Of a stretch of 64,000 bases of DNA, positions 42,368 to 50,999 are shown one piece after another. The stretch comes from Halomicrobium zhouii. GTDB lineage: Archaea > Halobacteriota > Halobacteria > Halobacteriales > Haloarculaceae. Under the pieces are notes generated by a model. It did not search any database and had not been told where the DNA came from. It saw nothing but the letters and a program-made list of their open reading frames with translations. Made by a program: the position numbers and the translations under genes. Position 1 is the stretch's first letter; every line of letters starts with the position of its first letter. The DNA is taken from NCBI RefSeq assembly GCF_900114435.1, contig NZ_FOZK01000001.1:496001-560000 (forward strand). The letters are read 5' to 3'.

Positions 42368-43620
42368 TGCTGGGCCCCCATGGCGTCGGTGACCGCGACC
42401 GACAGCGGCCGGTCGGGGTCCCAGTCGACGACGCGAACGCCGGCACGGCGGAGCGTTCGGTGGCGGTGGTCGCGTTCGATACGGGCCAGCGTCCGCCCGC
42501 CGCCGTCGGCGTCGGTGACGTCCGGCGACAGAACGCTGACGGGCGTCTCCTCCGCTTCGAACCGGCGAACGGTCTCGACGACGTCGTCGTCAAGCAGCGG
42601 TGAGAGGACGAGCAACTGGTCGCCGTTCTCGAGCCGGGCCTGGAGGGCCTTCGCCTGGTCCGCCACGGGCGGTGCGTCGTCGGGCGGCCGGGCCCCGAAG
42701 GTGGCGTGGTCGGCCAGCCGTTGCTGGACGCGGAGCGCGTGGTTGCGGCCGGTTCCCGGCTCGAGCCAGCAGGGCTCCCGGCCGAAGGCCGCGAGACCGA
42801 CGTGGTTCCGGTTGTCGACGATGGCTCTGGCGAGTTGGCCGGCGGCGGCGACGGCGTACGAGACGGCGTGGGGATCTCCCTCGGGCGCCCGGTAGGCGAC
42901 CGGCCGGGCGTCGACGACGAGGATAACGCGGGTCGCCTGCTCCTTCCTGAACTCGATGGTCGTCAGGTCGCCCGTGCTCGCGTAGCGGTTCCAGTCGACC
43001 CGGCTGAGCGCGTCGCCACGCCGGTACTCGCGGGTCTGGTGGAACTCGGTGCCGGCGCCGCTGTCGTCGGCGAGGACGCGGCCGACGGCTTCGAGCGTCC
43101 GACCACGTAACGGCGCCGCCGGGACGTCGGTCGTACAGTCGACCGTGGTCCCGTCGTCGGCGCCGATCTCTACTTCCCAGGACCCGCCGACGTCGCGCGC
43201 GACGACGGTCGCCGGCTCGAAACGGTGCCGACCACGCCGTGCCGCGACGGTGTAGCTGAGTGTGGTCGACTCACCCGGCCGCAACACCGTCCCGTGGCGC
43301 GGCGCCCCCTCGACCACCGCGAGCGCGGGCGGGACGCCGTCCACGATTCGCAGGTCGAACAGCGTCCGGTCGCCGACGTTCGTGACGGTCGTGCGCACGT
43401 CTACCTGATCACCGTGGCTCGGGCTTGCCTCGTCGAGGCGCCGGTCGAGTTCGACCGCCGGCGACGGTGGCGACGTGACGCGCGCGTACGCGACGAAGAC
43501 GACGCCGACGACGGCGCTCGACAGGAGTGCGGGCCGCTTTGCGACCAGAGCGAGTCCACCCGCGACGAGCGTGACCGCGAGCACGCCGCGCCACCGGCGG
43601 GTCGGTGAGGGGTCAGTCAT
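42364..43620 (-). CDS. DUF58 domain protein
   Basis: 418 residues. Two N-terminal membrane spans (GVLAVTLVAGGLALVAKRPALLSSAVVGVVFVAY), then a beta-sandwich region (VRTTVTNVGDRTLFDLRIVDG) and the DUF58 core: GTEFHQTREYRRGDALSRVDWNRYASTGDLTTIEFRKEQA near residue 190. A VWA-like fold follows, with VILVVDARP. DUF58 proteins are the usual partner of MoxR ATPases, likely presenting a metal-ion-dependent adhesion-type domain. Start ATG 43620 overlaps the preceding gene stop (ATGA). Confidence 0.9.
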   Translation of the reverse strand: MTDPSPTRRWRGVLAVTLVAGGLALVAKRPALLSSAVVGVVFVAYARVTSPPSPAVELDRRLDEASPSHGDQVDVRTTVTNVGDRTLFDLRIVDGVPPALAVVEGAPRHGTVLRPGESTTLSYTVAARRGRHRFEPATVVARDVGGSWEVEIGADDGTTVDCTTDVPAAPLRGRTLEAVGRVLADDSGAGTEFHQTREYRRGDALSRVDWNRYASTGDLTTIEFRKEQATRVILVVDARPVAYRAPEGDPHAVSYAVAAAGQLARAIVDNRNHVGLAAFGREPCWLEPGTGRNHALRVQQRLADHATFGARPPDDAPPVADQAKALQARLENGDQLLVLSPLLDDDVVETVRRFEAEETPVSVLSPDVTDADGGGRTLARIERDHRHRTLRRAGVRVVDWDPDRPLSVAVTDAMGAQQ

Positions 43621-44270
43621 CGATCGGTCTCCTCGCCCGCTCCGTCGTCCACGTCTTCCCCGCCGACGCCGGCGACGTCGGCGATGGCCGAGACGGTCCG
43701 CTCTGCGCGATAGTGCGTCGGCGTCTGGCGGCCCACTAGCAGTTCGAACCACTCCTCCTCATTCGTCGCGTCCGTCTGCTCGGCGAGATACGCCGCCGCC
43801 ACGCCGTCGGCCGTCCAGGTTCCCTCGGCGACACGCCGGGCGGCCGTCTCCCGGTCGCAGTCGTCGGTGACTGCCACCGCCTCGACAGCGGTCCGGCGGA
43901 GCCGCTCCTGGACTGCCGCCCGGTGGTCGCGACCCGCACCCGGGAGTAGACACCGCCAGTCGGCCGCCATCTCGTCGAACGACTCGCCGGGGGCGGGGAC
44001 TGCGACGGCCCGCTCGGGGTCGGGCGTCGCCGCCTGGGTCGCCGCCTCGCGGCTGGTGACGAACGCGGCGACGCCGACGACGAACGCCACCAGGCCGATG
44101 ACCGCGACCAGCAGGTACTCGCTACCGAACAGCGTCAGGAGCGCGTTCACCGTTCCGCGGACGGGACCGTCGGCGACGACGGCCACGGCGAGGACGAGCA
44201 ACCCGGCGAGTCCCAGCAGGACCCGGCCGACGGGCGCGACGCGGTTTTCGGGCGAGGGAGCGGCCGTCAC
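43617..44270 (-). CDS. DUF7269 family protein
   Basis: 217 residues. Two membrane spans near the N-terminus (VGRVLLGLAGLLVLAVAVVAD and YLLVAVIGLVAFVVGVAAFV) and a soluble helical C-terminal domain (AAVQERLRRTAVEAVAV, RVAEGTWTADGVAAAYL). Start GTG 44270 makes a 4-base GTGA overlap with the upstream gene, preferred over an ATG at 44315 that would overlap by 49 bases. It sits in the standard place between DUF4129 and DUF58 genes. Function unknown. Confidence 0.72.
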   Translation of the reverse strand: MTAAPSPENRVAPVGRVLLGLAGLLVLAVAVVADGPVRGTVNALLTLFGSEYLLVAVIGLVAFVVGVAAFVTSREAATQAATPDPERAVAVPAPGESFDEMAADWRCLLPGAGRDHRAAVQERLRRTAVEAVAVTDDCDRETAARRVAEGTWTADGVAAAYLAEQTDATNEEEWFELLVGRQTPTHYRAERTVSAIADVAGVGGEDVDDGAGEETDR

Positions 44271-45148
44271 TGTCGCTCTCCTCCGTCCGTCGTCGGCACC
44301 GACCGTTGCAGGCACTCGCGGGCCCGCTCGACGCGGTCGCTCGTCGTGACGGCGCTGCCGTAGCGGACCCGCTGGAACAGGTCGGTGAGTTCCTCGACGG
44401 CGTCGCGGTCGAACCCGTCAGCTTCGAGCCGGTCCGCACACTCGCTCGGCGTCATGCCGGGGTCGATGGCGACGTCACCACGCTCGGCCATCTCGACCCA
44501 GACTCGTTCGATCTCGTTCGCCGGCGGCTCGAACGTCGGTCCGTCCGTCGACCCGGCGGTACCGAATCGCTCCCCGCCGCCATGGTCGCCGACCACCCGG
44601 CCGAGGAGTCGCTCCCGGTAACGGACCGCGAGCCACCCGAGGGTACCCACCGCGCCGACGACGCCGAGGCCCAGCACGCCGGACAGCAGGTCCCGTGCCG
44701 TCGCCAGCCAGTCGCGTTGCTCGTCCTGGGTCGTCAGTCCAGTTCCCTCACCGGACTGGCTCGATCCACTGTCGCTGTCGCTGGCGTCGGCCGACTGGGC
44801 CGCCGATCGGTCCGCCGCCTGGTCCGTCGCCGTCCGCGTGCTACTGGCGTCACTACTCGCGTCGCCATCCTGTTCTCCCGTGTCCGAATTCTGGCTCTCC
44901 GCGGCGGCAGGCGCGCCCTCCCCGTTCTGGTCGCTGCTCGACGACTCTCCCTCCGCTCCGCTGCCGGACTGGTACGCGTCTTTCAGTTCGCCGGTGTCGT
45001 CGTCGGAGAGCGGGAGTTCGTCCGCGCCGACGTCGAACTCGTCTTCCGGGCTCCCGGAGACGGTGGCGTCGAGCGACGAGGAGAGCGTCACCAGCGCGAA
45101 ACAACAGCAGGCCGCACAGAGAACGACGACCACTCGCTCGCGGTTCAT
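44267..45148 (-). CDS. DUF4129 domain membrane protein
   Basis: 293 residues. N-terminal signal or anchor (VVVVLCAACCCFALVTLSSSL), a long Ser/Asp/Gly/Gln-rich extracellular linker of about 130 residues, one transmembrane span (LLSGVLGLGVVGAVGTLGWLAVRY) and a C-terminal cytosolic DUF4129 helix domain (WVEMAERGDVAIDPGMTPSECADRLEADGFD). DUF4129 is typically found in MoxR/DUF58 or transglutaminase-like gene clusters. The start is ATG 45148. It is the first gene of the four-gene operon. Its exact role is unknown. Confidence 0.8.
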   Translation of the reverse strand: MNRERVVVVLCAACCCFALVTLSSSLDATVSGSPEDEFDVGADELPLSDDDTGELKDAYQSGSGAEGESSSSDQNGEGAPAAAESQNSDTGEQDGDASSDASSTRTATDQAADRSAAQSADASDSDSGSSQSGEGTGLTTQDEQRDWLATARDLLSGVLGLGVVGAVGTLGWLAVRYRERLLGRVVGDHGGGERFGTAGSTDGPTFEPPANEIERVWVEMAERGDVAIDPGMTPSECADRLEADGFDRDAVEELTDLFQRVRYGSAVTTSDRVERARECLQRSVPTTDGGERQ

Positions 45149-45395
45149 CGCTCCATCTCGGCCGGTCCTCGTCGGCCCGCATCGATCCCTGTTCGGTCCG
45201 TCGATACTGTCGCCCCACGGCCCCACCACCCCTCTTCCGTCGATTCGGTGGGCCCGCCCCCCTCGGAGTCCGAACGGCGTCCGTCGGTCATCTAACCGAC
45301 AGATTGGCCGCCGATACCGTACTTATGCGGGGGGTAAGCGGGGCATACCCGATGGATAGTAATCCCCGATGGTCGCGTGGGTGTGAGCGAACACT

Positions 45396-46409
45396 ATGCA
45401 GACGACTTCGACGCGCACCGTCGTGACGCTCGTCTTCGCAGGCGCCCTGGTCCTCATGGCCGGGTGTTCCGGGATCGGTCTCGGTGACGGCGACGTCGGT
45501 GCATCATCGACCGAGGGAACGGCCGAGAACGTCACGGACGACCGAACCGAGGCGACGGCCACCGAGAGCGAATCGACCTCGGACGACGGGCATAGCCACG
45601 ACGGCCACAGCCACGACGGCCACAGCCACGGCGGTGACGACGCCGGGAACGAGACCGGCGACGACGCGGACGCCGACTCAGCGCCTGCCAACGCGTCGCT
45701 GGCAGAACTGGACGGGAAGATGACTATCGCGGTCGACGGCTCCGAACTCGACCTCCAGGACCGGGACCGAGACGGTGACGCGTTCGGCGTCGCCGAGTCC
45801 GACGAGCACACCTGGACCGCCAACGACTCCGATATGACGCTCGCGGCAGCCCTGTCGGGTCTCGACGTGAACGCAACCGAGTCCACACTCGCGGTCGACG
45901 GCGAGCGCTACACCGAGTCGACCGAGGGGACGACGGTGAGTTACCGCGTCGACGGCGAGTCGGTCGACCCCGAGGCGTACGTCCTCGAAGACGCCGACAT
46001 GGTCTGGATAACCGTCACCACGGCGGAGACGAACGTGTCTGGCCCGGGAACCTACATCAAGGCCGCCCAGCAACACGCACACGGCGAGATGCGCTTCGTC
46101 GTCGAAGGCGAGGAACTCGACTTCTCGAAGGAGAAGTACCAGGCGGGCCACCGGCACTTCCACTACGAGCACGGGGACGGTGAGATCTGGCACGCCCACT
46201 CCACGTCGATCACACTTTCGTACGCGCTCTCGACGCTCGAGGGGATCCACGCGGCGGACGGCGTCGTCGAGTACAACGGAACGACGTACGACCCCGCGGA
46301 CGACGACACGACGGTCGAGGTCACCGTCAACGACGAACCGGTCGATATGGACGAGTACGTGATGAAGGACGGCGACTCGGTTCGCATCGTCGTCGAATCG
46401 ACGGGGTGA
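45396..46409 (+). CDS. Histidine-rich surface lipoprotein, paralogue with (HSHDG) repeat
   Basis: 337 residues. Lipobox VLMAGCSG (Cys about 24). A disordered Thr/Glu/Asp segment ends in HSHDGHSHDGHSHGG, a likely Zn/Cu/Ni-binding tract. It is followed by the same two domains as the gene at 39438: DFSKEKYQAGHRHFHYEHGDGEIWHAHSTS here, FSKERYVMNDDYFHFHGDEDGSRWHAHSTN there. The two repeats end EAYVLEDADMVWITV and DEYVMKDGDSVRIVV. The paralogues bracket the MoxR/DUF58 region. Function unknown. The start is ATG 45396. Confidence 0.75.
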   Translation: MQTTSTRTVVTLVFAGALVLMAGCSGIGLGDGDVGASSTEGTAENVTDDRTEATATESESTSDDGHSHDGHSHDGHSHGGDDAGNETGDDADADSAPANASLAELDGKMTIAVDGSELDLQDRDRDGDAFGVAESDEHTWTANDSDMTLAAALSGLDVNATESTLAVDGERYTESTEGTTVSYRVDGESVDPEAYVLEDADMVWITVTTAETNVSGPGTYIKAAQQHAHGEMRFVVEGEELDFSKEKYQAGHRHFHYEHGDGEIWHAHSTSITLSYALSTLEGIHAADGVVEYNGTTYDPADDDTTVEVTVNDEPVDMDEYVMKDGDSVRIVVESTG

Positions 46410-46471
46410 TCCGGGGTCGGTGACGATGCGTCCTGGCGCCGAAAGCGGCCACATCGGTCGGGCTATCGAGG

Positions 46472-48163
46472 ATGCTTGACCGCGACGAAGCCCCCAGACG
46501 ACGTGCGAGCGGCGTCCGAGCCGCGAGCGAGGCGCTCTCCGCCGCAGCCTCGCCGCAGGCAGTCGCGGACGTGCTCGTCGAGGTAGTGACTGCCATCCGG
46601 GGAATCGACGGCGCCGCAGCGTTCCTGGTGGACGGGACGGCGGGCAGTCTCCGGGAGACGGCCAGCACGTTCGACCGGGACGACCGGTCACTGGCCGACG
46701 GGATCGGGACTATCGCCCGGGACGCCTACCTGGATGGCGACCCGGTCGTCTGTACCGAACTGAACACCGATAGCGGGACGGCCGCCAGCGCGACCATCGA
46801 ACCGCTCGGCGGCTACGGCACCCTCGTCTCCGTCACCGGTGGGGCCACCGTCGATGGTGAATCCAGGACGCTTCTCACGTCGCTCGCGGCGGTCGCCACG
46901 CACCGACTCGAACGGATCGAATGCGAGCGTGGGCTTCGCCGGTGTACGCGAGACCGCCAGCGCGATAGTGCCCGCCTCGCCCGGTTCGACGACGTGACCG
47001 ACGTGGTGTTCGGGCTCGAACGTGCAGTGACCGCCGCGACGTGCCGGGCGGACATCGAACGAGCAGTCTGTGAACGGCTCGCGGCGAGCGAGGGCGTCGC
47101 CTTCGCGTGGATCGGTCACGTCGGTCCGGACGACGAACGGGTCGTCCCGGCAGCGACCGCCGGCCGCGAGCGGGGCTACCTCGATGCGGTCGACCGCACG
47201 CTCACGTCGTCGAACTCCGAGCCCGCAGTCGTCGCGGCCCGCGACCGCGAGGCAACGACCGTCGGTACCGTCGCCAGCGGACGCCGGTCGGCGTCGTGGC
47301 GGCGCGAAGCGCTCGCCCGGGACGTGCAGTCGGCCCAGGCGGTTCCGCTCACCGTCGACGACCGGTTCGCCGGGGTCCTCGCGGTGTACTCGGCAGACGA
47401 CAGCGCCGGGACCGACCTGTGGCGGCGGACGCTGGACCACGTCGCAGCGGTCGTCACCCACGCCGTCGGGTCCCTCGACCGCAAGCGGGCGTTGCTCTCC
47501 GACGCGGTCGTCGAACTGGAGTTACAGCTGGTCGGCGGTGACGACGTCTTCGGACGGATCGCACGGGCGGCGGAGACCGACCTCCGACTCGACGGGGTGA
47601 CCACGAGCAACGGCCAGCTCGTTCTGTTTCTGACGACCGCCAGCGGTGGCGACGGTTCGGTCGAGTCCACGCTCGCCGGCGACCCGGCGGTCGCTTCGGT
47701 GAAACCGGTGCGCCGGGACGACGCCGACTGCCTCGAGGTGCTCTTGCGCGAGGAGTGGCTCCTGTCGCACTTCGTCGAGGCCGGCGCGGTTCCCCAGTCG
47801 GTGGAGGCAACTGCGGACGGGACGCGTGTCGTCCTGACACTTCCGACCGACGCGGACGTCGAGGGGTTCGTCGACTCGCTCGAACGGCGGTACGACCAGG
47901 TAGGCCTCCGGTCGCGACGCGAGCGGACCCGGCCGGTCGCCCGTGAGCAGCACGTCTGGGCGAAACTCGAGGAGTCCCTCACCGACCGGCAACTGGAGAC
48001 GCTCCGGACGGCGTATCTGAGCGGCTACTTCGAGTGGCCCCGTGAGAGCACGGGCGAGGAAGTCGCCCAGTTGCTGGACATCTCGCAACCGACGTTCAGT
48101 CGCCACCTCCGGACCGCCGAGCGCAAGCTGCTGTCGCTGCTATTCGTCGTCGAACAGTCATGA
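46472..48163 (+). CDS. GAF/HTH_10 bacterio-opsin activator-like regulator
   Basis: 563 residues. Two GAF-like domains (about 10-145, with TLVSVTGGATVDGESRTLL, and about 175-320, with AQAVPLTVDDRFAGVLAVYSADD), an N-terminal bacterio-opsin-activator (BAT) segment from about 330 (VVELELQLVGGDDVFGRIA), and a C-terminal HTH_10 from about 500: LTDRQLETLRTAYLSGYFEWPRESTGEEVAQLLDISQPTFSRHLRTAERKLL. This is the family layout of Bat and many haloarchaeal regulators. The signal is unknown. The start is ATG 46472. Confidence 0.88.
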   Translation: MLDRDEAPRRRASGVRAASEALSAAASPQAVADVLVEVVTAIRGIDGAAAFLVDGTAGSLRETASTFDRDDRSLADGIGTIARDAYLDGDPVVCTELNTDSGTAASATIEPLGGYGTLVSVTGGATVDGESRTLLTSLAAVATHRLERIECERGLRRCTRDRQRDSARLARFDDVTDVVFGLERAVTAATCRADIERAVCERLAASEGVAFAWIGHVGPDDERVVPAATAGRERGYLDAVDRTLTSSNSEPAVVAARDREATTVGTVASGRRSASWRREALARDVQSAQAVPLTVDDRFAGVLAVYSADDSAGTDLWRRTLDHVAAVVTHAVGSLDRKRALLSDAVVELELQLVGGDDVFGRIARAAETDLRLDGVTTSNGQLVLFLTTASGGDGSVESTLAGDPAVASVKPVRRDDADCLEVLLREEWLLSHFVEAGAVPQSVEATADGTRVVLTLPTDADVEGFVDSLERRYDQVGLRSRRERTRPVAREQHVWAKLEESLTDRQLETLRTAYLSGYFEWPRESTGEEVAQLLDISQPTFSRHLRTAERKLLSLLFVVEQS

Positions 48164-48251
48164 AGGCTCGATCGTTTCGGAAGCTAGCATGCTAGCGTAA
48201 CCGATCGCTTCTGGTACGAACAGTGTAGCGAGAAAATCCATTAGAGGGAAT

Positions 48252-48271
48252 CCACATGTGGGCCCATGTGG
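48252..48271 (+). promoter_or_regulatory. Inverted repeat over the start of the HTH_10 gene
   Basis: CCACATG (48252-48258) and CATGTGG (48265-48271) flank TGGGCC. The start codon 48266-48268 is inside the right arm. In a leaderless transcript this spans the initiation site and could be an autoregulatory operator. Confidence 0.45.
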
Positions 48272-49048
48272 AACTCTGCCGGCGATCCGATGGATTCCGA
48301 CGCCAGGGCAGACGACGCCGATCGGCGTGACGAGCCATCCGACTCGGAGGTGGTCCTGTGTTCGCTCGGGAGTGCCCGGGACGACGACCCGGTCGTCGCC
48401 AAACTTGCCGTCTCACACCGCGACGTCGTGCTGGGCGAGGCCATCCGTGCTGCGCCGTCGGTCACAGTCGAACCGAACTACCGGACGACCGACGGCGGCG
48501 CCGCCGTCCTCGTGTTTACTGCCGCAGGCGAATCTATCGTCGAGTTCGACGCGGCGCTGTCGACGGACCACACCGTCCGCGACCCGCAACTCCTGGCGAG
48601 AACCGACGACGCCTGCACGTACCGCGTTCGGTTTAGCTCCGAGGCGTTGCAGTTCTCACCGGTGTTCGCCGATCTCGGGGCGCTCCTGTACGACGTCCGG
48701 ACGGCGGGTCGAAGCTGGTCGTTTCACGTCCGCTTTCCGTCGCACGAGGCCTTCGCGTCCTTTCGGAACTTCTGTTCGAGTCACGAAGTGACGCTTCGGC
48801 TCTTCAAACTCTCTGCGGACGAACAGCACACGCGTGGTGACGACCTCGGGTTGACCGCGAGCCAGTGGGACACGCTCTCGACCGCCCACGAGATGGGCTA
48901 CTTCGAGGTGCCACGCGGCGCGACACAGGAGGAACTCGCCAGGCAGCTGGACATCTCGCCGTCGGCCGTCTCCCAGCGCATCCGTCGCGCGACGAACCAG
49001 TTGCTCGCCGAGACGCTGGCGTCCTCCAGGTTCCGGACTCGGTTTTGA
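48266..49048 (+). CDS. HTH_10 (BAT-type) transcriptional regulator
   Basis: 260 residues. A BAT-like N-terminal half (SIVEFDAALSTDHTVRDPQLLARTDDACTYRVRFSSEALQF, then SWSFHVRFPSHEAFASFRNFC) and a C-terminal HTH_10: LTASQWDTLSTAHEMGYFEVPRGATQEELARQLDISPSAVSQRIRRATNQLL. Compared with the neighbour at 46472, GAF sensors are absent. Start ATG 48266 is within an inverted repeat; ATG 48290 (MDSDARAD) is an alternative. The two regulators are adjacent and on one strand but separately promoted. Confidence 0.82.
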   Translation: MWNSAGDPMDSDARADDADRRDEPSDSEVVLCSLGSARDDDPVVAKLAVSHRDVVLGEAIRAAPSVTVEPNYRTTDGGAAVLVFTAAGESIVEFDAALSTDHTVRDPQLLARTDDACTYRVRFSSEALQFSPVFADLGALLYDVRTAGRSWSFHVRFPSHEAFASFRNFCSSHEVTLRLFKLSADEQHTRGDDLGLTASQWDTLSTAHEMGYFEVPRGATQEELARQLDISPSAVSQRIRRATNQLLAETLASSRFRTRF

Positions 49049-49349
49049 CTACCGACCGAACTGTGAGTGGCCGGGCTCGAACGACGAGCGAAGCGAGTCT
49101 TTCGGCGTCCAGTCGAAGCTGGTGAGACTGGGGTCGGAAGATAAAGGCAGCGAGTTTACCGGCAGGACTTTATTGTGTTGGGTATCGTGAAAATATAAAG
49201 ATAATCCCGGGCAGTAGGCACTCCAGTTCACGTCAGTTTTCCACGATTAATCGGTAACTAATCGATCCCTACCTGGCTTAATGACCTCTTAAACACTGGA
49301 GTGGGACAGGCCAAGGGTATTGCGAGAAAGTACACAAGAGTCACATGCC
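49049..49349. other. Intergenic region before the first beta-helix gene
   Basis: About 300 bases, AT-rich at 49140-49270 (GTGTTGGGTATCGTGAAAATATAAAG). A TATA-like CTCTTAAAC near 49286-49294 lies about 28 bases before a TTG codon at 49320 and about 58 before the GTG at 49350. No gene seen. Confidence 0.45.
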
Positions 49350-50957
49350 GTGACGAAGGAAGACAACCGGAGTTCGGAAACTCGCGAGACGGACGCACCG
49401 ACCGATCACAGTACTACGACATTTTCCCGCCGGAGCTATCTTCGGGGACTGGGCGCAGCCGGGCTGGCTGGTGGCCTCGTTCAGCGCGGCGGGTTGGTTG
49501 GTGCGGCTGCGGCCGCAGACCCGAGCCAGTACGCCGACCGATTCGAGACCGTCGTCGACGTCGTCGACGCAGGCGCGGACAACTCCGGCCAGGAACCGGT
49601 GTCGTCCGTGCTGCAGGAACACCTGGACGACGACACGCTGCTGGCGTTCCCCCCTGGTCGATACTACATGGACGAGCAGGTCCGTTTCACGGACTTCGAC
49701 AACGTCGGACTGGTCGGGGACGACGCGACGCTCGTGCCGGCGAACTTCCACGACTTCGACGGGCCGCAGTATCGGCTCTTCCGCCTCGGGACCCACTACA
49801 GTCCCGGGACGGACCTGCTGGTGGTGGGATTCACCGTCGACCAGACCGCGCCGGACACCGGAATCCGCGTCGTCGATGCGGTGGTCGACGACGGCCTGCA
49901 CGTCGAGGACGTCTACGTCGACGGACGTCACGACAGCGGTACCTTCGGGCCAGGCCGGTTCAACGTACTCGACGCTGGAGGGGACGGTCTCGTCAGACGG
50001 TTCAGGGCTCCCGACGGTGGCCAGTGGGAGAGCGAGACGCCCAACGCCGGTAACATCTGGCGCGGGCCGACCGGTATCCTCGCGAACATGACCGCGGGCA
50101 CGCTCCGGTTCGAGGACTGCGAACTCGGTGGCTTCCCGGACAACGGTCTCTACGCGTCCGGCGGGTCCGGCCGGATCATCGTCGACGGTGGTCACTACCG
50201 GAACAGCAACGCGCCGAACATCCGGGTCGGCGGGGCGAAGGCCGTCGTTCGAGGCGTCACGGTGACGGTCGACGAGACGCCCGCCGTCGGGTTCGACGAC
50301 CAGCGCGGTATCCGGCTGCAGAACGCCGCCGACGCGGAAATTCTGCAGACGACGGTCGACGTCCGGGTCGACCAGGGGGTCACCGCCATCCACGTTCCCG
50401 GTTCGGCCGGGACGGTCTGGATCGAAGACGTGGACGTGACCGTCGATTCGTCGGTCGGCAACACGGCGATCTCGGTCTCCCCCGACGCGGGGAAGACGAC
50501 GGTGTACAGCTCGACTATTGACATGAGCGCACCCGGTGGGTACGGCATCGTCTTCGAGGGGCCCGATGCGTCGGCCTCTGCCCACGTCGAGAGTGTGGAC
50601 ATCGTCGGTGACGTGGGGGACGAGGGCGCCCGCGCAGCGATCCGGAACACGCGCGACGACGTCGATTTCAGGGCCGTCTCCATCGACCAGCCCGGGGGCC
50701 AGAAGCGCTACGGCCTGGTCAACCTCGGGGACGACTGCCTCGTGTACAAGTCGAACGTCCGGACCGCGAACTACCCACTGCTCGAGGCCGGCACCGGGAC
50801 CCACGTCGAGGACAACTACGCCAACTCCTACGGCGACCGCGAGGCCATCGCGCTCCACGACGACAGCGAAGACGTCTACCTGAAGAACAATCGCCTCCGG
50901 GGCGGTATCAGGGACGCCGGCTCTGCCGGGCTGAAGCTGGTCGGCAACGAGTTCTAG
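49350..50957 (+). CDS. Tat-exported right-handed beta-helix protein, copy 1
   Basis: 535 residues from GTG 49350. No ATG is available; TTG 49320 would add ten residues. Tat signal SRRSYLRGLGAAGLAGG near residue 27. After TVVDVVDAGADNSGQ the protein has short repeated strands typical of a pectin-lyase-like right-handed parallel beta-helix: LRFEDCELGGFPDNGLYASGG, VWIEDVDVTVDSSVGNTAIS, LVYKSNVRTANYP. The block DTLLAFPPGRYYMDEQVRFTDFDNVGL is nearly identical in the gene at 60282. Likely a secreted glycan-binding or -cleaving protein; catalytic residues are not recognised. It is upstream of the polysaccharide region. Confidence 0.8.
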   Translation: MTKEDNRSSETRETDAPTDHSTTTFSRRSYLRGLGAAGLAGGLVQRGGLVGAAAAADPSQYADRFETVVDVVDAGADNSGQEPVSSVLQEHLDDDTLLAFPPGRYYMDEQVRFTDFDNVGLVGDDATLVPANFHDFDGPQYRLFRLGTHYSPGTDLLVVGFTVDQTAPDTGIRVVDAVVDDGLHVEDVYVDGRHDSGTFGPGRFNVLDAGGDGLVRRFRAPDGGQWESETPNAGNIWRGPTGILANMTAGTLRFEDCELGGFPDNGLYASGGSGRIIVDGGHYRNSNAPNIRVGGAKAVVRGVTVTVDETPAVGFDDQRGIRLQNAADAEILQTTVDVRVDQGVTAIHVPGSAGTVWIEDVDVTVDSSVGNTAISVSPDAGKTTVYSSTIDMSAPGGYGIVFEGPDASASAHVESVDIVGDVGDEGARAAIRNTRDDVDFRAVSIDQPGGQKRYGLVNLGDDCLVYKSNVRTANYPLLEAGTGTHVEDNYANSYGDREAIALHDDSEDVYLKNNRLRGGIRDAGSAGLKLVGNEF

Positions 50958-50999
50958 ACTGGTTTTTCCTCACAGTAGCGTCGGACCCGTACCACGACG

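Noticed and set aside
42364-43752. Longer start for the DUF58 gene at 43752
   Set aside because: It would add an arginine-rich leader overlapping the DUF7269 gene; ATG 43620 gives a 4-base ATGA overlap like its neighbours.
49341-50858. 505-residue frame opposite beta-helix copy 1
   Set aside because: Antisense shadow; the plus-strand protein has a Tat signal and a close paralogue.
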